The notes beneath the pieces were generated by a model, which saw only the letters and a list, made by a program, of their open reading frames with translations, had not been told where the DNA came from and did no database searches. A stretch of 31,803 nucleotides of DNA from CALMRE01 sp964412895 (GTDB lineage: Bacteria; UBP6; UBA1177; JAKLFG01). The stretch lies in contig CAYPQK010000027.1 of NCBI GenBank assembly GCA_964412895.1, positions 1 to 31,803 of the forward strand. The letters are read 5' to 3'. The position numbers were made by a program, and so were the translations under genes. Shown here in pieces: positions 22,426 through 30,300 of this stretch; position 1 is the stretch's first letter, and the number at the start of each line of letters is the position of its first letter.

Positions 22426-22869
22426 ATGACGAAAGGTTTTTACAAGCTCATGTGTCTGGCGGCGGCGGCGGCGATGTCCATCATCGGCTGCGGTCCCGAG
22501 GACGATCCGACGGTCGAATACGGCCCCGGGCCGACCGATTACGACACCCCCGGCGACATTGACCAGACCGACATGGATGCTACGCTTTATGGCGATATCC
22601 CCGTCGACTTCGATAATTCGATAGTGCCCGACACCGACGAACCGGTCATCTCCGACGACCCGCCGATGGAGTACGGCCCGATACAGACCGACTACGACGA
22701 TCTGGCGACCGACACCGACGAACCGGTGGTGACCCCCGACGAACCGGCGATGGAGTACGGCCCCCAGCCGGTCGACTATGACGCGGCGGGCACCGACGCG
22801 GTCATCGAACAGCCCGACGAGATGACCACCGATTACGGCCCGGTCTCCCGGTCCTTCCTGAAAAAATGA
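22426..22869 (+). CDS. Cassette 2 lipoprotein 4 (YGP/DYD repeat lipoprotein coupled to rSAM)
   Basis: The ATG at 22426 follows GGAGGGAGG. The 147-residue product starts MTKGFYKLM with lipobox IIGC and is closely related to lipoprotein 3 (shared AAAMSIIGCG, MEYGPQPVDYDAAGTDA and TDYGPVSRSF end). Repeats are VEYGPGPTDYDT, TLYGDIPVDFDN, MEYGPIQTDYDD, MEYGPQPVDYDA and a terminal TDYGP. Its TGA overlaps the ATG of the radical SAM gene by 4 bases, so enzyme and lipoprotein are translated together. This is the strongest positional evidence in the cassette for an enzyme-substrate pair. The 92-base gap before it holds no obvious gene. Confidence 0.75.
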   Translation: MTKGFYKLMCLAAAAAMSIIGCGPEDDPTVEYGPGPTDYDTPGDIDQTDMDATLYGDIPVDFDNSIVPDTDEPVISDDPPMEYGPIQTDYDDLATDTDEPVVTPDEPAMEYGPQPVDYDAAGTDAVIEQPDEMTTDYGPVSRSFLKK

Positions 22870-23963
22870 GTATCAAGCGCGTCGCCAAACGGGCGTTGCT
22901 CCCGTTAAAACAGCATTACGAGCGCCGTCTCCATGAACTGCGCTACATCTTCTTCGAACTGACCCACCGCTGTAATATCGCCTGCATCCACTGCGGCAGC
23001 GACTGCCAGAAGAACGACACCCTGCCCGACCTCCCCGCCGAGAAGATACTCGAGACGCTCGACGGCATCAAGACGAAGTACGACTCCCACAAGGTGATGA
23101 TCGTCCTGTCGGGCGGTGAGCCGACGATATATCCCGGTGTCTGGGAGCTCGGCAAGGAGATCATCAAGCGCGAATTCCCGTGGGGGATGGTGACCAACGG
23201 CTACGCGTGGGACACCGACATGATAAAGAAGGCGAAAGAGGCGCGGATGCATTCGGTCACCGTGTCGCTCGACGGCCTTGAGGAGACGCACAACTGGCTG
23301 CGCGGCGACAAAAAATCGTTCCGCAAGGCGGTGAACGCGATAGAACTGCTCACCAAGAACCCCTTCTACCGCGTCATGGATGTCATCACCTGCGTCAACA
23401 AACGCAACATCGGCGAACTCGACAAGATCTACGACCTCGTGAGGTCGCTCGGCGTCAAACGGTGGCGCTTCTTCACCATCTCCCCCATCGGCCGCGCGGT
23501 GCAGACGCCAGAACTGTTCCTCGGCAAAGAGGATTTCCACTATCTCATGCAGAAGATACTCGCGTACCGCAAAAAACCGGGGATGAAGGTAACCTACAGC
23601 GAATCGGGCTATCTCGGCTGTTACGAACACCGCGTCCGCGGTCACGACTGGTTCTGCCGCGCCGGGGTCAATGTCGCCGGCATCATGGTCAACGGCGACA
23701 TACTCGCCTGCCCCAATATCGACCGCCGTTTCAAACAGGGCAATATCTTCGAGAAGCCGTTCATCGATGTCTGGGAACACGGCTACAAAGAGTTCCGTGA
23801 CCGCAAATGGATGCGGACCGGCGACTGCGTGAAGTGCTCCGAATGGCGTCTGTGTCAGGGAAATCCTATGCACCTGTGGGATCTCGACACCAACCGGACG
23901 AAGCTCTGCCACCTGAGGCATTTCGAACTCAACAAGCCGCTGACCATCACCAAGCCGAAATAA
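22866..23963 (+). CDS. Radical SAM/SPASM enzyme of the rSAM/lipoprotein system
   Basis: The 365-residue product has the cluster motif CNIACIHCGSDC (C36, C40, C43, plus C47), then MIVLSGGEP, FPWGMVTNGYAW, VTVSLDGLEETHNWLRG, WRFFTISPIGRA and the SPASM end FCRAGVNVAGIMVNGDILAC, CVKCSEWRLCQGNPMHLW and KLCHLRHF. The HCGSDC extension, the FPWG..(T/S)NG strand and SLDGLEE.HNWLRG strongly resemble my memory of the Bacteroidetes family paired with YGxP-type lipoproteins (TIGR04133, partner TIGR04134). It is translationally coupled to lipoprotein 4. It should act in the cytoplasm on lipoprotein precursors before export. The modification installed is not known to me. It is only distantly similar to the cassette 1 enzyme. 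Confidence 0.9.
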   Translation: MSIKRVAKRALLPLKQHYERRLHELRYIFFELTHRCNIACIHCGSDCQKNDTLPDLPAEKILETLDGIKTKYDSHKVMIVLSGGEPTIYPGVWELGKEIIKREFPWGMVTNGYAWDTDMIKKAKEARMHSVTVSLDGLEETHNWLRGDKKSFRKAVNAIELLTKNPFYRVMDVITCVNKRNIGELDKIYDLVRSLGVKRWRFFTISPIGRAVQTPELFLGKEDFHYLMQKILAYRKKPGMKVTYSESGYLGCYEHRVRGHDWFCRAGVNVAGIMVNGDILACPNIDRRFKQGNIFEKPFIDVWEHGYKEFRDRKWMRTGDCVKCSEWRLCQGNPMHLWDLDTNRTKLCHLRHFELNKPLTITKPK

Positions 23964-23985
23964 GCGCCACGGTCTTTAATTCTTT

Positions 23986-24014
23986 TTGACAATCATTCCG
24001 ATTTCTGATTAAAT
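23986..24014 (+). promoter_or_regulatory. Promoter of the large surface-protein genes
   Basis: A perfect TTGACA (23986-23991), 17 bases, and TTAAAT (24009-24014) lie between the cassette 2 enzyme and the gene starting at 24052. GAGGG precedes that start. Confidence 0.55.
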
Positions 24015-24051
24015 CCAGCAGAATCTCTTTCATTGAACCGAGGGCGGGTTC

Positions 24052-27000
24052 ATGCGGCACATAATTTTTGCGATAGCCGGACTAATGCTTGTCGCGTGCG
24101 GCGGCGAAATGCCGTCGGCCGCCGCACCAGCCAACGCCAACCTCACACCGCCCGAATTCGCATGGGAAGAAGAAGCGCCGGTGGCGCTCGACCTCGGCGG
24201 TCATTCCGCCCGCTACGCCGTTCCCGGTGATGAACGGTGGGTGTCGATGAACCCGGAGATACCGGGAACGGACGGAACAGTGAATTCAATGGTTCGCTTC
24301 GGTAACTATATCTATATCGGGGGCACTTTTACCGTTGTGAAGAATGTCGCAGTGCGGCGAGTGGCACGATTAACTATATCGACCGGCGAATGGAGTGATC
24401 TGGGAGCTGGGATCAACACTGGCGTGAGAGCATTAGCTGTAGATAAGAATGGCAATCTGTATGTCGGGGGTGGTTTTACAACGGCAGGAGGGGTGTCGGC
24501 AAAGAACATCGCGAAATGGGACGGTGCCAATTGGCACGCACTGGGTAGCGGGATATCCAATTTTGTGGACACTCTTGCCGTGGATAGTGATGGCAATCTG
24601 TACGCCGGAGGTGAGTTCACAACGGCCGGAGGCACGGCCGCAAATTATATCGCAAAGTGGAACGGGAGTAGCTGGAGCGCTCTGGGAAGTGGCATGGACA
24701 ACCGTGTCGACGCCCTTGCCGTGGATGGCGATAACAACCTGTACGCAGGGGGTGGTTTCACCACGGCCGGCGGAGTTGCGGCAAATTATATCGCCAAATG
24801 GGATGGTACCAGTTGGAGCTCCCTCGGCAGCGGGACCGGGGATAATGTTGGTGTTCTTGCCGTGGATAATGATGGCCACCTCTACGCTGGTGGTTATTTT
24901 ACATTGGCAGGCGGCGTCACTGCGAAGTACATCGCGAAATGGGATGGCACCGGTTGGAGTGCGCTGGGAAGTGGCCTGAACAACTGGGTATATGCCCTCG
25001 CGATCGATGGTAACGGGAGTCTTCATGTGGGAGGCTATTTCACAACGGCTGGCGGAGCCCCAGCAAATTATACCGCCACATGGGATGGTACCGGTTGGAG
25101 CGCCTTCGGGATCGGTATGAACAATACGGTGGAGGCCCTTGCCGTGGACGGCGATAACAACCTGTACGCCGGGGGTAGATTCACCACGGCCGGCGGAGTT
25201 TCGGCAAATTATGTCGCCAAATGGAATGACACCAATTGGAGCTCCTTTGGGTGGAGCGGTATGAACAATACGGTGGAAGCCCTTGCCGTGGACAGCGATA
25301 ACAACCTGTACGCCGGAGGTGAGTTCACAACGGCGGACGGTGCGAAAATAGCTCGTGTCGCCAAATGGGACGGCTCCCATTGGAACGCACTCGGGAAAGG
25401 GATAAATGCGGCTGGGAGTGGATATGTTGTATATGCCCTTGCGCTGGATGTGAATGACGATCTCTACGCCGGTGGTTATTTCACGGCGGCGGGTGATATG
25501 ACGGCAAATTTCATTGCGAAATGGGATGGCACCAGCTGGTGCACCCTCGGGAGTGGGATGAATGGTGGAGTATACACTCTCCTGGCGGATGGGAACGGCA
25601 ACCTTTACGCTGGCGGCGCGTTCTCGACGGCAGGCGGCGTTACCGTGAATCGCATTGCAAAATGGGATGGTGTCGATTGGAGCATGCTGGGGAGCGGAAT
25701 GGATAATGCCGTGTATGCCCTTGCTTTGGATGAAAGCGGCAATCTTTATGCCGGCGGCACGTTCACGATGGCAGGCGGCGTTACTGCGAATCGCATTGCG
25801 AAATGGGATGGGACCGGTTGGAGCACATTCGGGAGTGGTATGAATGGTACGGTATATTCCCTTGCGGTAAACGAGAACGGTGATCTTTACGCTGGAGGAG
25901 CTTTCTCGCAAGCGGGCGAAACAACGGTATATTATATCGCAAAGTGGAATGGAAGCGATTGGAGTGCGCTTGGAAGCGGGGCGACCAACTTTGTATATGC
26001 CCTTACCTTGGATAGTTCAGGCAACCTATACGCGGGCGGTTTATTTCCGTACATGAACGGTATCGTTTCGAAATACACGAGATACATCGCGAAATGGGAC
26101 GGCATTACTTGGAATGCTATCGGTAGCGGGGTAGAGAGCTCTGTCAAAGCCATAACGCTGGACAAGTCCGGAAATCTATACTTCGCAGGACATCGGTTCA
26201 CAACGGCAAGCGGCCTGCCGAGTTATTACATCTCAAAATACCTTGACCATCTTCCGAGCTGTGGCGATGGCGTCATTGAAGGGAGCGAGCAGTGCGACAC
26301 GGTCGACGGGGTGTTAGGCGATTGTTGCGACGAGACAACCTGCGAATTCAAGTCAGATGCGGTGATCTGCCGTACCGCAGTTGGTGATTGCAATGCCGCC
26401 GAATATTGCGACGGAACGCATGCTGCTTGCCCCGAAGAAGATTTTACGAGCACGAACGGGGATTTCTGCGACGATGGTAATCCTTTTACCGGCAACGATA
26501 TCTGCGTCAGCGGCACCTGCACCGGTGAACCGATGGTTCCTGATGATGATGCTTTGCTGACAGACGAAGACACAATCGTCAGCGACGATGATTCGCTCCT
26601 CACCGAAAACGATGCGCTATTGGCCGAGGCCGACACGGTCATCATTGTAACCGACACCGTGATCGAACCGGACGATGCAACAGAATCGAACGACGATGCG
26701 GTACAGGATGATGCCGTTACTGATGAGACGGTTGACGAAGCGGCCGATACGGCGCTACCCGACGATTTCTACGAGATCGATCCAGTCGACGAGATATCGG
26801 TGCCGGATGATACCCAGCCGGATGAGGTAGTCGCCGACGAATCCACACAACCCGACGAAGCATTGCCTGATGACACTCTCCCCGACGATTTCTACGAGAT
26901 CGACCCGGTCGACGAGATATCGATTCCCGATGAGACCATCGATGACACGCCCGATGCCGATACCGTCGATGTCGCTCCGGTTGACGATGGGCTAGTGGTG

Positions 27001-27324
27001 ACCGATGATGGTCAGCCGCCGGTCGATGATACCGTGACCACCGACGATGGTACGACCGCCGATAACGATATCGCCGTTCCCGATACGACTGATACTGTCG
27101 TTGCTGACACGGACATCTATAATCCCGATGAAATCAAAGATGAGGCGACCGACGAAGCGGCTGATGAAACCACAGACGAATCGGTCGACAGCGTCGTAGC
27201 GGATGTCGATACTGTTTTAGCCGACGAAACGACGATTGGTGACGAGGACACGACGGCAATCGTGCCTGACAACGGCAAACATGAGGTTCTCAGCATTGGC
27301 TGCGGCTGCACAATGGTGTTCTAA
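24052..27324 (+). CDS. Large surface lipoprotein: propeller-like repeats, disintegrin-like Cys region, Asp-rich tail, GCGC end
   Basis: The 1090-residue product has a lipoprotein signal (MRHIIFAIAGLMLVACGG, Cys16). About 13 repeats of roughly 46 residues cover residues 75-735; their consensus parts are NYIAKWDGTSWSALGSGM, ALAVDGDNNLYAGG and FTTAGGV. These should build one or two beta-propellers. A Cys-rich segment follows (CGDGVIEGSEQCD, then CCDETTCEFKSDAVICR, then CNAAEYCDGTHAACPEED), similar to disintegrin-type repeats. About 260 Asp/Thr/Val/Pro-rich residues come next, including two copies of LPDDFYEIDPVDEIS. The end PDNGKHEVLSIGCGCTMVF matches the deiminase-like protein at 6792-8519. A role in surface binding is likely; no ligand can be named. 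The first 40 residues match those of the next gene. Confidence 0.85.
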   Translation: MRHIIFAIAGLMLVACGGEMPSAAAPANANLTPPEFAWEEEAPVALDLGGHSARYAVPGDERWVSMNPEIPGTDGTVNSMVRFGNYIYIGGTFTVVKNVAVRRVARLTISTGEWSDLGAGINTGVRALAVDKNGNLYVGGGFTTAGGVSAKNIAKWDGANWHALGSGISNFVDTLAVDSDGNLYAGGEFTTAGGTAANYIAKWNGSSWSALGSGMDNRVDALAVDGDNNLYAGGGFTTAGGVAANYIAKWDGTSWSSLGSGTGDNVGVLAVDNDGHLYAGGYFTLAGGVTAKYIAKWDGTGWSALGSGLNNWVYALAIDGNGSLHVGGYFTTAGGAPANYTATWDGTGWSAFGIGMNNTVEALAVDGDNNLYAGGRFTTAGGVSANYVAKWNDTNWSSFGWSGMNNTVEALAVDSDNNLYAGGEFTTADGAKIARVAKWDGSHWNALGKGINAAGSGYVVYALALDVNDDLYAGGYFTAAGDMTANFIAKWDGTSWCTLGSGMNGGVYTLLADGNGNLYAGGAFSTAGGVTVNRIAKWDGVDWSMLGSGMDNAVYALALDESGNLYAGGTFTMAGGVTANRIAKWDGTGWSTFGSGMNGTVYSLAVNENGDLYAGGAFSQAGETTVYYIAKWNGSDWSALGSGATNFVYALTLDSSGNLYAGGLFPYMNGIVSKYTRYIAKWDGITWNAIGSGVESSVKAITLDKSGNLYFAGHRFTTASGLPSYYISKYLDHLPSCGDGVIEGSEQCDTVDGVLGDCCDETTCEFKSDAVICRTAVGDCNAAEYCDGTHAACPEEDFTSTNGDFCDDGNPFTGNDICVSGTCTGEPMVPDDDALLTDEDTIVSDDDSLLTENDALLAEADTVIIVTDTVIEPDDATESNDDAVQDDAVTDETVDEAADTALPDDFYEIDPVDEISVPDDTQPDEVVADESTQPDEALPDDTLPDDFYEIDPVDEISIPDETIDDTPDADTVDVAPVDDGLVVTDDGQPPVDDTVTTDDGTTADNDIAVPDTTDTVVADTDIYNPDEIKDEATDEAADETTDESVDSVVADVDTVLADETTIGDEDTTAIVPDNGKHEVLSIGCGCTMVF
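24280..26250 (+). repeat. About 13 tandem coding repeats of roughly 140 bases
   Basis: Each unit encodes AKWDG..W..LGSGM....V.ALAVD..GNLYAGG.FTTAGG. Many adjacent units are closely similar in DNA as well, suggesting recent expansion, and the region is less GC-rich than the enzyme genes. Confidence 0.85.
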
Positions 27325-27349
27325 TATATTGTCGAACGGGGGCGGATCC

Positions 27350-30300
27350 ATGCGGAACATACTTCTTACACTTATTGCGCTCGTTCTTGCCTCCTGCGGC
27401 GGCGAGATGCCGTCGGCCGCCTCACCAGCCACCGCCAACCTCACCCCGCCCGAATTCGCGTGGGAAAAAGATGCGCCGGTGAGTGGAGTCGTTGAACCAA
27501 CGCAACCAGTTTCGGGAAATGTGTCAGCTCCCTTCGATATCGGCGGGGTCATGCGGCAGGTACACTTTGCCTTCCGTGAGAAAGATGGCTTGTTTGAAGG
27601 CGGCGACACGAACTATGCGGTGAAGGTGACGCAGGACGGTTCGTTCAGTGTTACGCCAGTTCATTACCCGAACGGGAAAAGGGATATGGCTCGCGCAGAA
27701 CGGCGCGACCCGCGCGAAGAAATGGAGCGGATGGAGCACCGTGAACGGGAAAAGCCGATGATGGGTAAGGCGGCCTCCTTCAGAACGCTAGGCTTTCCGG
27801 TTCCCCGGATGAGGACCAACGATAAGGCCCATCTTGAACTGGTTCGCGGTGATGTGGTCGAAGAACTGAAGAACACCGAGAACGGCGTTGAACAGAATTG
27901 GCGATTTGCAAAGAAGCCTGAAACGACTGGTGACCTGACGATATCGGTCGCGGTTGATGGAGTTGATTATATCGGTGCGACCGACAATGGTCTGCACTTT
28001 GCCGAGAAGGGGAGTAAGCTTGGCTTTCGTTACGGCATCGGCACTTGGATAGATGCCAACGGCGTAGAGACGACCATCGTTCCGCAGTGGCGGCACGGAA
28101 TGATCTCTCTCACCGTGCCACGGTCGGTCATCGAGGGTTCTGCCTATCCCGCCATCCTTGATCCCGTCATTGGCCCCGAATTTGGTATGGATGAGCCGGT
28201 ATGGGCTCCGGCACTAGAAAAACACGACCATCCGGCAGTGTCTTTCGATGGGACAAACTATCTCGTAGTGTGGGAGGATTATCGAAACGACCTCCTTTAT
28301 CCTGACATATATGGCACGCGCATTTCAACCACAGGTGCCGTGCTTGATATAAGTGGAATTGCTATCAGTACTACAGAAAAGCGTCAACTATATCCTGCAA
28401 TTGCCTTTGATGGAACCAACTATCTTGTCATTTGGCAAGATGAAAGGAACATCAATGAGGATATTTATGGAACGCGCGTTTCGACCGCAGGAATTGTGCT
28501 GGAACCAGAAGGTATCGCCATCAGTGTAGCGTCAAATTATCAAGAGTATCCAGAGCTTGCCTTTGATGGGATAAATTATTTCGCCGTATGGATGGATAAA
28601 AGAAATGGGACTAATTATGATATCTATGGCACCCGTATTTCAACAGAGGGTTCTGTGGTTGACACTAATGGTGTCGCTGTCCGCATTGAGCCATACGACC
28701 AGAAATATCCCAAAATTGCCTTTGACGGGGTTAATTATTTTGTGGTGTGGGAAAATCTACGAACTGATGGTTCTTATTCTGATATTTATGGTGCCCGTGT
28801 TTCAACCGCAGGAGAGCTTATTGATGTAAATGGTATCGCCATTAGCTCTGTAGGAGGATCAGAAGACTTTCCTGCATTAGCTTTTGATGGTACCAATTAT
28901 CTTGTAGTATGGTCGGGCTTGTATATACATGAAAACATAGGCGGTAGGCGTGTTTCGACCGCAGGCATCGTCCTTGATACCGAAAATATTATCATCGGCA
29001 ATTCGCTCAAGAGTCAATATTGCCCGGAGATATCATTTGATGGAATTAACTATCTTGTAGCGTGGATAGATGCTCGAAATGACGATGATTTGGACAATCA
29101 TGATGTTTATGGCGCACGTGTTTCAACCTCGGGCGCTGTGCTCGATACAGATGGTGTGGCAATCAGTACTGCGCCGTATGATCAAGAATATCCAGCAATA
29201 GCCTGTGACGGTGTTAACTGTTTCGTCGTCTGGACAGACTATAGAAATGACAACTATTCCGCCATTCACGGTTCTCGCGTTTCGACTGCGGGCAACTTGA
29301 TTGATACTGGTGGACTTGCTGTCAGCACTACGGCGAACAATCAGCAAAAACCAGCGATATCTTTTGATGGAACAAACTATCTTGTTGTGTGGAAGGATGG
29401 GAGAAACGGTATTGATTATGATATCTACGGTGCACGCCTTTCGGCCACAGGTTCGTTGCTAGATGCGAACGGCATAGCCATCAGTACGGCACCATTTGAT
29501 CAAACATCTCCATCAATAGCCTTTGATGGAGCCAATTATTTCGTTGTCTGGGAAGATTATCGATATAAAAAGTCTCCTTACCGTTATTCCGATATTTACG
29601 GAGCTCGAGTCACAACAGACGGATCGGTGCTTGATCTAGGCGGTATTGCGATCAGTAATGAGAACTATCACCAGAGTGTTCCCGCACTAGCCTTTGACGG
29701 AATTAACTATCTTGTAGTATGGATGGATGGACGAACAGGATCAAGCGACGTCAATATTTATGGCGCCCGTGTCTCAACTGCAGGAACAGTATTAAACACC
29801 CATGGCTTCCCCATTAACATCGAAGTACAGGAGCAAGGATATCCGGCGATCGTTTTTGACGGGAACAATTATTTTGTAGCTTGGAGAGATCTACGTTCTA
29901 ACAATGATAGTGACATATACGGTACCCGTGTTTCGACAAGCGGTATGGTACTTGATGGCATCTGGGATGGTATAGCTATCAGCACCAAGGTGTTGTGGCA
30001 ATCTGGCCCTGCAATAGCCTTTGATGGAAATAACTATTTTGTGGTTTGGAGTGACAATAGAAATGGTTGGCTTTCCGATGATATATACGGTGCCCGTATT
30101 TCAACCGCAGGTGTTGTGCTTGATATTGATGGCATTCTCATAAGTTCGTCGTCCGGAAGCCAATATAATCCAGCAATAATCTTTGATGGGGTCAACCATT
30201 TGGTAGTCTGGGAGGACCAGCGGGCTGGGGCAAAAAATTACAACATATATGGTCAGAAGGTGTCACAGGGGGGACTCTTGTTAGGTTCAGAGATGCTCCT

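Noticed and set aside
24433..25911. 492-codon antisense frame across the propeller repeats
   Set aside because: It simply mirrors the tandem repeat of the sense gene and shows no independent features.
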